Positions 14,319-22,419 of a stretch of DNA of 30,903 bases are shown here, one piece after another. The stretch covers positions 1 through 30,903 of the forward strand of contig JAZQOM010000047.1 of the NCBI GenBank assembly GCA_045627885.1. Direction: 5' to 3'. Position 1 is the stretch's first letter. The number at the start of each line of letters is the position of its first letter. The translations under genes were made by a program, and so were the position numbers. The notes under the pieces are model-generated. The model saw nothing but the letters and a program-made list of their open reading frames with translations, did no database searches and was not told where the DNA came from. This stretch comes from CALCTE01 sp045627885. Its GTDB lineage: Bacteria; Bacillota; Clostridia; Oscillospirales; CAG-272.

Positions 14319-15013
14319 GCTTTATCGAATCTCTCTGCCGCACTTTGTTTCCGAAGCTGTGCATATTCTGCAAAGACAAGGTTGTCGGAGAGGAAGAATT
14401 TATGTGCGACGCCTGTGCGGAGCTTTTTGCCAAAGAACAGGCAAAGCTCTGTCCCGAATGCTTTTGCGCCGTAAATGTATGCACCTGCGAAAAGCCGAAG
14501 CATATAACAAAAGCCCGCTCCGTATTCTGGTATGAGGGAATGCTGAGAAGCACCGTTTTTGAGCTTAAAACTCTCGAATATGACGAGAACTTCGGGTTTG
14601 CAATAAAGCGTATGGCATCCGCCGTAAAAGACGACGAGCTTTTAATGTCGTGTGACTATATCTGCTATGTTCCGAGAACGGAGGAGAACACAAGAGTTTA
14701 CGGTCACGATACGGCAAAATTGCTTGCCGAGGGTATATCCGAAAAGACGGGCATTCCCGTAAGGAGCCTTCTTTCGTGCATAAAAAAGACAGACCAGAAG
14801 ACACTTTCCAAGCAGGAAAGATTAAAAAATATCCGCGGAGCGTTCAGCATAAAGGACGGCGCGGAAAGCGCATACGGCAAAGCACTTCTTGTCGACGATG
14901 TCACAACGACCGGAGCTACCGCCGAGGAGTGCGCAAAGGTATTGCTTAAAGCGGGGGCAAGCGATGTATGCGCTCTGTTCTTTGCAAGAGCAAGATTAAA
15001 AGAACAAGCCTGA
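14315..15013 (+). CDS. comF: ComF-family phosphoribosyltransferase-like protein
   Basis: ComF-type proteins are needed for DNA uptake in competent bacteria and are widespread even where competence is unproven; the exact reaction is unknown. The 232-residue protein starts with a zinc-ribbon-like region with cysteine pairs (CIFC, CDAC, CPEC, CTC between residues about 16-55). The C-terminal half is a PRTase fold with the PRPP-binding loop LLVDDVTTTGAT (about residues 190-201). NIRGAF is also typical of ComF. It ends only 7 nt before a strong promoter, marking the end of the trmB-hslO-comF group. Confidence 0.9.
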   Translation: MSFIESLCRTLFPKLCIFCKDKVVGEEEFMCDACAELFAKEQAKLCPECFCAVNVCTCEKPKHITKARSVFWYEGMLRSTVFELKTLEYDENFGFAIKRMASAVKDDELLMSCDYICYVPRTEENTRVYGHDTAKLLAEGISEKTGIPVRSLLSCIKKTDQKTLSKQERLKNIRGAFSIKDGAESAYGKALLVDDVTTTGATAEECAKVLLKAGASDVCALFFARARLKEQA

Positions 15014-15019
15014 AAGCAC

Positions 15020-15048
15020 TTGACACAGACGCCGGCTTATTATAGAAT
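15020..15048 (+). promoter_or_regulatory. Sigma-A promoter of the DUF1292 gene (and possibly the downstream RNA)
   Basis: TTGACA (15020-15025), a 17-bp spacer and TAGAAT (15043-15048), immediately after comF. No separate convincing promoter is seen for the structured RNA downstream, so this may drive both. Confidence 0.8.
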
Positions 15049-15085
15049 ATTTAAGGTAAAATACAACAACGGAGGAAATAAAAAA

Positions 15086-15397
15086 ATGGCAGACGCGGCA
15101 TTTGAAAACGAAATATTCACACTCACGGACGAGGACGGAACCGAAAGCGATTTCGAGCTTATCGGAAGCCTTGAAATCGACGGTAATACTTATGTTGCAC
15201 TTATCCCGCAGGAAAACAACGACGAGGGAGAATATGTGATTCTCAAAGTTGAAAATGACGAAAACGGCGAGGAGAGCTTAATCACGATAGAGGACGACGA
15301 GGAATTCGACAAGGTGGCTGATGCTTTTGAGGACGAATTCATCGCGGAGTTCGACTACGACGAGGGCACGGAATCAATAAACAAAAAGGAAGACTGA
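15086..15397 (+). CDS. DUF1292-family acidic protein
   Basis: A 103-residue, very acidic cytoplasmic protein of unknown function. The pattern FTLTDEDGTESDFELIGSLE near the start, followed by YVALIPQE and EYVILKVENDENGEESL, is the DUF1292 (YrzB-like) signature common in Firmicutes. The ATG at 15086 is preceded by GGAGGAA at the right distance; an upstream in-frame start at 15020 falls in the promoter. It lies between comF and a structured RNA, under its own promoter. Confidence 0.85.
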   Translation: MADAAFENEIFTLTDEDGTESDFELIGSLEIDGNTYVALIPQENNDEGEYVILKVENDENGEESLITIEDDEEFDKVADAFEDEFIAEFDYDEGTESINKKED

Positions 15398-15399
15398 CG

Positions 15400-15601
15400 C
15401 ATTTCCTGCGTAGTGCGTGTTCGCGGGCTCTTAAAACCCACATCTGAAAAATGGATGCCGAATCCGCGCAAAGCGCGATTTTCGATGTAAAGGATGCAGA
15501 CCTCCCGCTTTATGCGGATGTTGGGAGCACAAATTCACCGATAGGCGTCCCCCTGCGTAGGCAGGGTTTTCATCGGCTTGCGACACGGCTATGCGGGAAT
15601 G
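15400..15601 (+). ncRNA. Structured non-coding RNA, candidate raiA-type RNA
   Basis: This roughly 200-nt gap has no credible gene but strong RNA structure. A closing helix joins CATTTCCTGCGTAG (15400-15413) to CTATGCGGGAATG (15589-15601), with wobble pairs and one bulge, continued by GTGT/ACAC. Inside are a CATC/GATG hairpin, a CGCGC-AAA-GCGCG hairpin (about 15464-15477), a CTCCC/GGGAG helix (about 15502-15528), and a CCGAT/ATCGG helix enclosing a CCCTGC-GTAG-GCAGGG hairpin (about 15538-15576). The unpaired GGGCTCTTAAAACCC region looks like a conserved core. Size, branching and position downstream of comF in a Clostridium relative recall the raiA RNA motif; 6S RNA is the main alternative. The family assignment is from memory and unverified. 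Confidence 0.55.
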
Positions 15602-15615
15602 TAAAAGAAAGCTTT

Positions 15616-15645
15616 GCCCCGACCGCGCAGGACGGGGCGTTTTAC
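15616..15645 (+). terminator. Terminator-like hairpin after the structured RNA
   Basis: GCCCCG (15616-15621) pairs with CGGGGC (15633-15638) followed by GTTTT. The T run is short, so partial read-through into the next gene is possible. Confidence 0.5.
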
Positions 15646-15670
15646 GATATTAACAAAGGAGAAAAGAAAA

Positions 15671-16345
15671 ATGAACACAACTTACATAGGACAGGCAGGG
15701 CTTGTGATAAAGACGGGCGGACTTACCATAATGATAGACCCCTATCTTTCCGATAATGTGGCAAAGGTCAATCCGAAAAATTATCGCCGTGTACCCGTTG
15801 ACGAGAGAATTTTCGACATAAAGCCTGATGTTATGATATTCACGCATGACCATCTCGACCACTATGACCCCGAGACCGTGCCGAAATTCATAAACGAAAG
15901 AAGCAGCGTTCTTGTGCTTGCGCCTACATCGGCATATCTTAAGGTAAGACAGCTCGGCGGCGACAACAGATATGTGGAATTCAACCGCCGCACCGAATGG
16001 ACGGAGGGCTCCGTGAGATTCAAGGCGGTAAAGGCGTTCCACAGTGACGCGTACGCAATCGGCGTCATAATCGAGAGCGAAGGCGAAAAATACTACATCA
16101 CGGGCGATACATTATATAATGAAGAAATATTCGAGGATGTTCCGTACGGCATAGACGCTGTTTTCCTGCCTGTAAACGGTGTAGGCAATAATATGAACGC
16201 CGTTGACGCGGCAAGATTTGCAAAAAAGATCGGAGCAAAGGCGGCAGTGCCGATTCATATCGGAATGTTCGACGAGCTTACCGCCGACATTTTCGAATAC
16301 GAAAACAAGATTGTGCCCACGATATACTGCACGGTAATCGAGTGA
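15671..16345 (+). CDS. Metallo-beta-lactamase-fold metal-dependent hydrolase
   Basis: A 224-residue cytoplasmic hydrolase of the UlaG/YtkL-like group in the metallo-beta-lactamase fold; the substrate is unknown. It has the zinc motif FTHDHLDHYD (about residues 57-66), ITGDT for the next ligand region (about 142-146), and PIHIGMF near the C-terminus. It begins with TYIGQAGLVIK and IDPYLS as in this family. AAAGGAG precedes the ATG at 15671; the longer upstream frame crosses the RNA's terminator and is not coding. The next gene starts 1 nt after its stop, so they are co-translated. Confidence 0.85.
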   Translation: MNTTYIGQAGLVIKTGGLTIMIDPYLSDNVAKVNPKNYRRVPVDERIFDIKPDVMIFTHDHLDHYDPETVPKFINERSSVLVLAPTSAYLKVRQLGGDNRYVEFNRRTEWTEGSVRFKAVKAFHSDAYAIGVIIESEGEKYYITGDTLYNEEIFEDVPYGIDAVFLPVNGVGNNMNAVDAARFAKKIGAKAAVPIHIGMFDELTADIFEYENKIVPTIYCTVIE

Positions 16346-16346
16346 T

Positions 16347-17063
16347 ATGGGAAACGAAAGCGGAACATGGATTATGCACGGCATTCCCGCCGATGCTCCG
16401 TCGTGTATTCACAATGTTGACGAGCTGATAGACTATATAAACGAAGTGGGATTTATCCCGCTTTTCAAAAACGATATAGAAGGATTTTCCGTTGAGGAGC
16501 ATACCGAATCCGCTTATTGGTGGACGGATAATGAAGAAAAAGACCCCTGGGAGTGGAGAAAGCTTGCGGCAAGAAGCGGCAAGGTCGCCTACGGAAAATT
16601 CTTCGACGGCAGAGCGGGATTTATCTCAAGCAAGTGGCTCCCGTATTTTGTAAATCACAGGCGCGACGGCTACGATTTTGACGCTTTGTGGGATGATGAA
16701 AAGGCATCGTTCAGGCAGAAAAAGATAATGGATTTGTTTTGCGACGATACCGAGCTTTATTCCAACGAGATAAAAACTGCGGCGGGATTTTCAAAAGGCG
16801 GCGAAAAGAATTTTGACGGCACGCTTACCGCCTTGCAGAACGAGCTTTATCTGTGCGTAAGGGATTTTCGCCAAAGGCTTAACAAAAGGGGAGAACCGTA
16901 CGGCTGGGCGATAGCGGTGTACTGCAAGCCCGAGCATCTTTGGGGATACGGGCATATCGCGAGTGCGTATTCGGAGGAGCCGAAGAAATCGCGCGAGAGG
17001 ATAATGAATCATATAAAAAAGCTCTATCCGCACGCGACGGACAAACAAATACAAAGGTTTTAA
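16347..17063 (+). CDS. AlkZ-related protein (tentative)
   Basis: A 238-residue soluble protein that resembles, from memory, a clostridial family annotated as AlkZ-related, distantly linked to DNA glycosylases of the AlkZ/YcaQ type. Visible features are DELIDYINEVGFIPLF near the N-terminus, WWTDNEEKDPWEWRK (about residues 52-66), KVAYGKFFDGRAGFIS and a RRDGYDFDALWDD segment. The tryptophan/aspartate-rich pattern is distinctive but I see no proven catalytic residue. The ATG follows the hydrolase stop by 1 nt with a weak GAGTGA site, implying translational coupling. A DNA-repair role is inference only. Confidence 0.55.
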   Translation: MGNESGTWIMHGIPADAPSCIHNVDELIDYINEVGFIPLFKNDIEGFSVEEHTESAYWWTDNEEKDPWEWRKLAARSGKVAYGKFFDGRAGFISSKWLPYFVNHRRDGYDFDALWDDEKASFRQKKIMDLFCDDTELYSNEIKTAAGFSKGGEKNFDGTLTALQNELYLCVRDFRQRLNKRGEPYGWAIAVYCKPEHLWGYGHIASAYSEEPKKSRERIMNHIKKLYPHATDKQIQRF

Positions 17064-17064
17064 C

Positions 17065-17101
17065 AAAAATCCGCTACGGCTTTTGCCGTAACGGATTTTT
17101 T
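17065..17101 (+). terminator. Terminator between the AlkZ-related gene and convergent mecA
   Basis: AAAATCCG.TACGGC pairs with GCCGTA.CGGATTTT around TTTT (17065-17100), followed by T. The A-rich left side makes it suitable for both strands. Confidence 0.9.
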
Positions 17102-17105
17102 ACTG

Positions 17106-17636
17106 TCATTCCCGTACAAATGCTCTTGCAAGCTTTTCGAGCTCGTTTCCTTTTGCAACGACCTTGCCGTGTTCCGAAAGATACGGCTCCCACAGAGCGC
17201 CCGACAGCTCAAAGCCGTATTCAGAGAGCATATCCGAATCCGCTGACGATATGTACCATTTTCCGTCGCATTCGTATAAAACGCTCTGCAAAACACAGTC
17301 GCTTGCGCACAGCATAACCGCGGCGTCGATTGCTTCGTCAATGCCCGCAAAAGCAAATACCTTGTTCTTTTTATCGCTTGCGACGCCGTACTGCGGCATT
17401 CGCGATATATACATCTCACAGCCTCCTTTGTAAAGCGGATATACCTGTATATGGAGCTTTCCGCCCTTTGCGTCAAAGCCCGTTTCGGCTTTTGCCGCAT
17501 CGAGTATATCCCATATTACCCTTTTTGTGTGCGTACTGCCGTAATCCATCGTTTCATACCGCACGCCGTATTTTTCCATGTCGCTGCCGTCGAGTATTAT
17601 CTTGACGGAAGCCTCTCCGAGTGAATAAAATTTCAT
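17106..17636 (-). CDS. mecA: MecA-type adaptor protein for ClpC protease
   Basis: MecA-family adaptors deliver substrates to the ClpCP protease and regulate competence and stress responses in Firmicutes. This 176-residue version is shorter than Bacillus MecA. The N-terminal part (KIILDGSDMEKYGVRYETMDYG) matches the target-binding domain, and the C-terminal part (about residues 85-176) ends with the family-like LSEHGKVVAKGNELEKLARAF. The ATG at 17636 has CGGAG upstream and a TATAAT further up; longer frames read through AT-rich intergenic DNA. The link to comF in the same window is suggestive of competence-related history, not proof of competence. Confidence 0.75.
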   Translation of the reverse strand: MKFYSLGEASVKIILDGSDMEKYGVRYETMDYGSTHTKRVIWDILDAAKAETGFDAKGGKLHIQVYPLYKGGCEMYISRMPQYGVASDKKNKVFAFAGIDEAIDAAVMLCASDCVLQSVLYECDGKWYISSADSDMLSEYGFELSGALWEPYLSEHGKVVAKGNELEKLARAFVRE

Positions 17637-17667
17637 ATATACTCCGTAAAACTTTGTTCTACGATAT

Positions 17668-17696
17668 ATTATAATCCGTAAAGCCGTTTTTCGTAA
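17668..17696 (-). promoter_or_regulatory. Probable promoter of the mecA-like gene
   Basis: A perfect TATAAT (17673-17668) lies 17 bp from a weak TTACGA (17696-17691) on the minus strand. The -35 is poor, so confidence is modest. Confidence 0.45.
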
Positions 17697-17699
17697 CTG

Positions 17700-17830
17700 C
17701 AAAAAATATGGAAATAAAATTGCAGGCTTTGCCACGATTGCATAAGGACATATACAAAAAATGCAAAAAACGCCGAAATTTATGCAAAAAATGCATAATT
17801 TTTGCAATTTTTCAAAAAAAACTTGCAAAT
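17700..17830. other. A-tract-rich intergenic DNA with phased TGCA motifs
   Basis: The gap between the divergent mecA and opp genes is AT-rich, with A- or T-runs spaced at about one or two helical turns. ATGCA or TTGCA begins at 17761, 17782, 17791, 17802 and 17823. It lies upstream of the opp promoter at 17877. No gene or terminator is visible in it. Confidence 0.5.
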
Positions 17831-17876
17831 TTCAGCGAATTTTAAGTGAATTCGGCAATTAAACTCTCCAAAGGCG

Positions 17877-17905
17877 TTGACAAAGTCACAATATAGTGTT
17901 AAAAT
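17877..17905 (+). promoter_or_regulatory. Sigma-A promoter of the opp operon
   Basis: TTGACA (17877-17882), a 17-bp spacer and TAAAAT (17900-17905), about 42 bp before the oppB start. Confidence 0.82.
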
Positions 17906-17947
17906 ATACCGTATAATTTTGAAAAAATGCAAGAGAGGAGAAATGTT

Positions 17948-18859
17948 ATGGCTAAATATATAATAAAACGCGTACTGCTTGCAGTGCTTACGATACTTAT
18001 AATATGCGCTATTACATTTTTCACAATGCACGCTGTTCCGGGCGGCCCTTTCAACAGAGAAAAGGCTCTTTCGCAGTCGACCATCGATGCATTGAATGAA
18101 AGATACGGACTTGATAAACCGCTTTTTACGCAGTTTGTCAACTATATGGGCGGTCTTTTGAAGGGCGACCTCGGCGTTTCGCTTAAGAACGGACGCGAGA
18201 TTTCCACAATAATAAAGGATTCGTTCCCAATATCATGCAAACTCGGATTGCTTGCGGTTTCCGTCGCGCTTATTCTCGGAACGGTGTTCGGAAGTATTGC
18301 CGCACTTATGAGAAATAAGCTGCCGGACAGAATAATCGTGTTCTTTTCGACGCTGTTTACCGCCGTGCCGAGCTTTGTGCTGGCGACGCTGCTTTTGTTG
18401 GTGTTCTCGATAAAACTCGGATGGGTACCCGTCTGGTCTGCTACCGAGACACACTATGTTCTTCCCGTTATAGCGCTTGCGGCATATCCTATGGCATATA
18501 CCACAAGACTTGCAAAGACGAGTATGCTTGACGCATTGGGACAGGACTACATCCGCACGGCAAAGGCAAAGGGCGTTGCAAAGTGGAAGATTATCTTCAA
18601 GCACGCTTTGAGAAATTCGCTCATACCGATTATCACATACGCAGGCCCTGAGATTGCATACATAATCACGGGCTCAATGGTAGTTGAAACGGTATTTACC
18701 ATCGGCGGAATAGGAAGCGAATTCGTTTCGGCGATAACGAACAGAGACTACACTCTTATAATGGCTACAACGGTATTTCTTGCAACGCTTATGGTTGTGG
18801 CAAACCTTATATGCGATATTCTCTATAAGGTTGTCGACCCGAGAATCAAATACGACTGA
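17948..18859 (+). CDS. oppB: Oligopeptide ABC transporter permease OppB
   Basis: One of two membrane subunits that form the channel of an oligopeptide or dipeptide importer. The 303-residue protein has about six predicted spans, the family N-terminus (AKYIIKRVLLAVLTILI), AVPGGPF, and the cytoplasmic EAA loop (YIRTAKAKGVAKWKIIFKHA, about residues 202-221) that docks with the ATPases. The ATG at 17948 is preceded by GAGGAG; an upstream in-frame start at 17927 lacks support. It is first in the order oppB-C-D-F-A. Confidence 0.94.
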   Translation: MAKYIIKRVLLAVLTILIICAITFFTMHAVPGGPFNREKALSQSTIDALNERYGLDKPLFTQFVNYMGGLLKGDLGVSLKNGREISTIIKDSFPISCKLGLLAVSVALILGTVFGSIAALMRNKLPDRIIVFFSTLFTAVPSFVLATLLLLVFSIKLGWVPVWSATETHYVLPVIALAAYPMAYTTRLAKTSMLDALGQDYIRTAKAKGVAKWKIIFKHALRNSLIPIITYAGPEIAYIITGSMVVETVFTIGGIGSEFVSAITNRDYTLIMATTVFLATLMVVANLICDILYKVVDPRIKYD

Positions 18860-18874
18860 CAGGAGGGATAAAAA

Positions 18875-20425
18875 ATGGATAACGAATTCAAAAAAAATCC
18901 CCTCAGTATGCAGATTGACCTCTCGAAATTTACTCCCGCGACGGATGAAGAGAAGCGTCAGCAGGATGTAATGAGCAAGAGCACGACCTTCTTCAAAGAC
19001 GGTATGCGCAGATTGTTCAGAAATCCGCTTGCCGTTGTAAGCTTGGTATTGCTTGCGATAATCGTCCTGACGATTGTTTTCGCTCCGATTGTAGTTCCTT
19101 ATAAATATGAAGAGTTTTTAAGAGTAGACGGCAAAAAGGATAAATTCGCGCAGAACATAAAGCCTTTTTCATACAGTAAGCTCGAATATCAGTACATTCT
19201 GACCGAATGGCTTGTAAAGAACGGCTACAGCGCCGAAGAAGCGCAGGCTGTCAAAGAGAAGTCGATAGCCGAGCTTTCCGACAAGGAGCTCAATCTTCTG
19301 CTCGGTACGACCGACACAAGCAAGTTCGAGTGGCTGAGAAGCGAATATGTTACTCCGAGCGATATCAATGCCGCAGTAGACAAGCCGATATCGGAGCTCA
19401 CCGAAAACGAGCTTGAGGTATTTTTCAAGTCGAAAGACGGCTCGAAGATTAAAAAGTGGGAGAAAAAGAACGATATCAAGCTCGATAAGTCGCTTTCTAT
19501 TTCCGAAAACTTCGTGAAAAAAGGCGGCGATAAGGGAGCGGTCAAGCTTTTAAGCGATTTTAAGACACAGGCAAACAACAACCTCAAGGAAATCCGCGCA
19601 AAGAGCGTATCCTTAACTGCAAAATTCTCAAAATACGAAAGTGAAAACTTTGATGTATTTATGAAGAAAAGCAAAATAAGCTCAACCGATAAGTGGAAGA
19701 TTATATTCCCGCATATTTTCGGAACTGATGAGCTTTGCAGAGACTACTTTATAAGAGTTATATACGGCACGAGAATTTCGCTTGTCATCGGACTTTTCGC
19801 AAGTATCATCGTCCTTATTATCGGTATGATTTACGGAAGTATTTCCGGATATGTCGGCGGCAAAGTAGACCTTATCATGATGCGTATAGTCGATATCATA
19901 TATTCACTGCCCGATATGCTTATAATAATTCTGCTTTCCGTAGTATTGCATGAGGTACTCCAATTCGATAACAATTCGATATTCGCAAAGCTCGGTACAA
20001 ATATGGTTTCCATATTTATTGTATTCGGACTTCTCTATTGGGTATCCATGGCAAGACTTATCAGAGGACAGATTCTCTCGATAAAAGAAAACGAATATAT
20101 TCTTGCGGCACGCTCGATAGGCGCAAAGCCCGGAAGAATAATCAGAAAGCATATTCTTCCCAACTGCTTGTCCGTCATCATTATATCGACCGCGCTTCAG
20201 ATTCCGTCCGCGATATTCACAGAGAGCTATCTTTCGTTCGTCGGACTCGGCGTAAAGGCTCCGATGCCTTCGCTCGGCTCTCTTGCAAACGATGCGCGCG
20301 GCGCAATCAACAGTTATCCGTATAAGCTTATATTCCCCGCAATAATGATATGTCTTATCGTTCTGAGCCTTAACCTTTTGGGCGACGGGCTCAGAGATGC
20401 CTTTGACCCGAAACTGAAGAGGTGA
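18875..20425 (+). CDS. oppC: Oligopeptide ABC transporter permease OppC with a large extracellular insertion
   Basis: The partner permease of OppB. At 516 residues it is roughly 200 longer than usual. Residues about 50-75 form the first membrane span ending in FAPIVVPY; the next conserved block, HIFGTDELCRDYFIRVIYGTR, normally follows within 20-40 residues but here starts only at about 280. The region 80-278 is hydrophilic, lysine/glutamate-rich, mostly helical-looking and predicted outside the cell. It holds an internal repeat: residues about 117-153 and 158-195 share [I]xEL[ST]xxEL and xxSK...W patterns. The rest is canonical, including the EAA loop EYILAARSIGAKPGRIIRKH. AGGAGG precedes the ATG. 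The insertion could contact the unusual binding protein of the same operon (inference). Confidence 0.93.
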   Translation: MDNEFKKNPLSMQIDLSKFTPATDEEKRQQDVMSKSTTFFKDGMRRLFRNPLAVVSLVLLAIIVLTIVFAPIVVPYKYEEFLRVDGKKDKFAQNIKPFSYSKLEYQYILTEWLVKNGYSAEEAQAVKEKSIAELSDKELNLLLGTTDTSKFEWLRSEYVTPSDINAAVDKPISELTENELEVFFKSKDGSKIKKWEKKNDIKLDKSLSISENFVKKGGDKGAVKLLSDFKTQANNNLKEIRAKSVSLTAKFSKYESENFDVFMKKSKISSTDKWKIIFPHIFGTDELCRDYFIRVIYGTRISLVIGLFASIIVLIIGMIYGSISGYVGGKVDLIMMRIVDIIYSLPDMLIIILLSVVLHEVLQFDNNSIFAKLGTNMVSIFIVFGLLYWVSMARLIRGQILSIKENEYILAARSIGAKPGRIIRKHILPNCLSVIIISTALQIPSAIFTESYLSFVGLGVKAPMPSLGSLANDARGAINSYPYKLIFPAIMICLIVLSLNLLGDGLRDAFDPKLKR

Positions 20426-20430
20426 GTAAA

Positions 20431-21441
20431 ATGAGTGAACATCTTTTAAGTGTACAGGATTTACACACTTCGTTCTTTACAGATTCCGGCGAGGTATGCG
20501 CGGTAAACGGCGTTTCGTTCAATCTTGACCCCGGAGAGATTCTCGGCATAGTCGGCGAATCCGGCTCCGGAAAGAGCGTTACCGCGTATTCGATAATGCA
20601 GATTCTTGCCGAGACGGGCAAGATAGTAGGCGGCAAAGTGCTTTACAAGGGAGAAGAAATCTCCAAGTGGAGCGAAAAGCAGATGAGAGAATTCCGCGGA
20701 AAATGCTGCTCTATTATATTCCAGGACCCGATGACGAGCCTTAACCCCGTATTTACAATAGGCAATCAGCTCTGCGAGGCAATCAAGCTTCACACGGGCA
20801 AAAAGGGCAAGGAGGCAGTTCAAAGAGCGACAGAGCTTATTGAGCTTGTCGGAATCAACGAGCCCGCAAAGAGACTCAAGCAGTACCCGTTTGAGCTTTC
20901 CGGCGGTATGCGTCAGCGTGTTATGATTGCCATGGCGCTTGCCTGCGAGCCGGATATCCTCATCGCCGATGAGCCTACGACGGCTCTCGATGTTACGATT
21001 CAGGCACAGATACTTGAGCTTATTCAGGATTTGCAGAAAAAGCTCGGCATGGCGGTTATTCTCGTCACTCACGACCTCGGCGTAATCGCCGACCTCTGCG
21101 ATAACATCGTCGTTATGTACGGCGGTAAGATATGCGAAAGAGGAACCGCAAGAGAAATATTCTACAACCCGAAGCACGAGTATACAAAGGGACTTCTCCG
21201 CTCTATTCCGAATGTAAATAATATGAAGAAAAAGCTCGTCCCGATATCCGGCACGCCGATAAATATGCTCAATCTTCCCAAGGGATGCTCATTCTGCGCA
21301 CGCTGTGATGCGGCTATGAAGATTTGTCTTACGGAACAACCCGAGGAGATTTGGATAAACGAGAATCATAAGGCTTCGTGCTGGATGAATATAAAAGAGA
21401 TGGCGGAAGCTGCGGCAAAGGAGGAAAAATCCGATGAGTGA
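20431..21441 (+). CDS. oppD: Oligopeptide ABC transporter ATP-binding protein OppD
   Basis: The first of two ATPases that drive peptide import. The 336-residue protein has Walker A GESGSGKS (about residues 39-46), the Q-loop FQDPMTSLNP, signature ELSGGMRQR, Walker B ILIADEPTTALD and the VTHD switch. The C-terminal oligopeptide/dipeptide domain carries the cysteine cluster CSFCARCDAAMKIC. The ATG at 20431 is preferred over a GTG at 20422 because GAGGTG lies just upstream. It overlaps the end of oppF's ribosome site region and its stop overlaps the oppF start by 8 nt. Confidence 0.95.
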   Translation: MSEHLLSVQDLHTSFFTDSGEVCAVNGVSFNLDPGEILGIVGESGSGKSVTAYSIMQILAETGKIVGGKVLYKGEEISKWSEKQMREFRGKCCSIIFQDPMTSLNPVFTIGNQLCEAIKLHTGKKGKEAVQRATELIELVGINEPAKRLKQYPFELSGGMRQRVMIAMALACEPDILIADEPTTALDVTIQAQILELIQDLQKKLGMAVILVTHDLGVIADLCDNIVVMYGGKICERGTAREIFYNPKHEYTKGLLRSIPNVNNMKKKLVPISGTPINMLNLPKGCSFCARCDAAMKICLTEQPEEIWINENHKASCWMNIKEMAEAAAKEEKSDE

Positions 21442-22396
21442 AAACAATCCGCTTGTAGAAGTCAAAGGCTTAAAACAGTATTTTAAGGTTTCGAGCGGCT
21501 TCAAAAAGGTTGACTTAAAGGCAGTCGATGATGTATCGTTCAGTATCGGCGGCGGAGAAACACTCGGACTTGTCGGAGAATCCGGCTGCGGAAAGACGAC
21601 CGTCGGACGCACGCTTTTAAGGCTTTATAAGCCGACGGCTGGCGAGGTTTACTTTGACGGTGAGCTTGTAACGGACGCGAATATCACAAGGCTCCGCAAG
21701 GAAATGCAGATGGTATTCCAAGACCCGTATTCATCACTTGACCCGAGAATGACGGTCGAGGATATTATCGGTGAGCCTCTCGATGTGCATCATCTTTACT
21801 CAAATCGCAAGGAGCGCAGAGAAAAAATTCTCGAGCTCATGAACTATGTAGGACTCAACTCCGAGCACGCAACTCGCTACGCGCACGAATTTTCCGGCGG
21901 TCAGCGTCAGCGTATCGGAATTGCAAGAGCACTTGCGGTTGACCCGAAGTTCATCGTCTGCGACGAGCCCGTATCCGCGCTTGATGTTTCCATTCAGGCA
22001 CAGGTAATAAATATGTTCGAGGAGCTTCAGACAAAGCTCGGAGTCGCATATCTGTTCATCGCACATGACCTCCTTGTAGTGCATCACATTTCAAAGCGCA
22101 TAGCGGTTATGTATCTCGGAAAGATTGTCGAGATAGCAGATGCCGACGAGCTCAATGAGCATCCGGAGCATCCTTATACGCAGTCTCTTCTCTCGGCGGT
22201 GCCGATTCCCGACCCCGATATAACGAGAAACCGCAAGCGTATCGTACTTTCCGGAGATGTTCCGAGCCCCCTCAATATGCCCACGGGATGCGCGTTCCGT
22301 ACCCGTTGCCCCTACGCAACGGAACAGTGCGCTTGCGAATGTCCCGAGCTTACCGACAGAGGAAACGGACATATGGTCGCTTGCTTCAATAAATAA
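21434..22396 (+). CDS. oppF: Oligopeptide ABC transporter ATP-binding protein OppF
   Basis: The second ATPase of the importer, forming a heterodimer with OppD. The 320-residue protein has Walker A GESGCGKTT (about residues 46-54), FQDPYSSLDP, signature EFSGGQRQR, Walker B FIVCDEPVSALD, and the switch IAHD. The C-terminal domain includes GCAFRTRCPYATEQC, a cysteine pattern shared with OppD. AAAGGAGG lies 9 nt before the ATG inside the oppD end. After its stop the operon passes to a second promoter before the binding-protein gene. Confidence 0.95.
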   Translation: MSENNPLVEVKGLKQYFKVSSGFKKVDLKAVDDVSFSIGGGETLGLVGESGCGKTTVGRTLLRLYKPTAGEVYFDGELVTDANITRLRKEMQMVFQDPYSSLDPRMTVEDIIGEPLDVHHLYSNRKERREKILELMNYVGLNSEHATRYAHEFSGGQRQRIGIARALAVDPKFIVCDEPVSALDVSIQAQVINMFEELQTKLGVAYLFIAHDLLVVHHISKRIAVMYLGKIVEIADADELNEHPEHPYTQSLLSAVPIPDPDITRNRKRIVLSGDVPSPLNMPTGCAFRTRCPYATEQCACECPELTDRGNGHMVACFNK

Positions 22397-22419
22397 TTGA
22401 CGCAAATTACCAAAAAAAA

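Noticed and set aside
15400..15601. 6S RNA as the identity of the structured RNA
   Set aside because: The closing helix and GTGTTCGC-like segment recall 6S, but the interior has several independent hairpins instead of one long irregular stem with a single central bubble. Kept as an alternative, not as the call.
20422..20430. GTG at 20422 as the oppD start
   Set aside because: It overlaps the ribosome-binding sequence GAGGTG that correctly serves the ATG at 20431.
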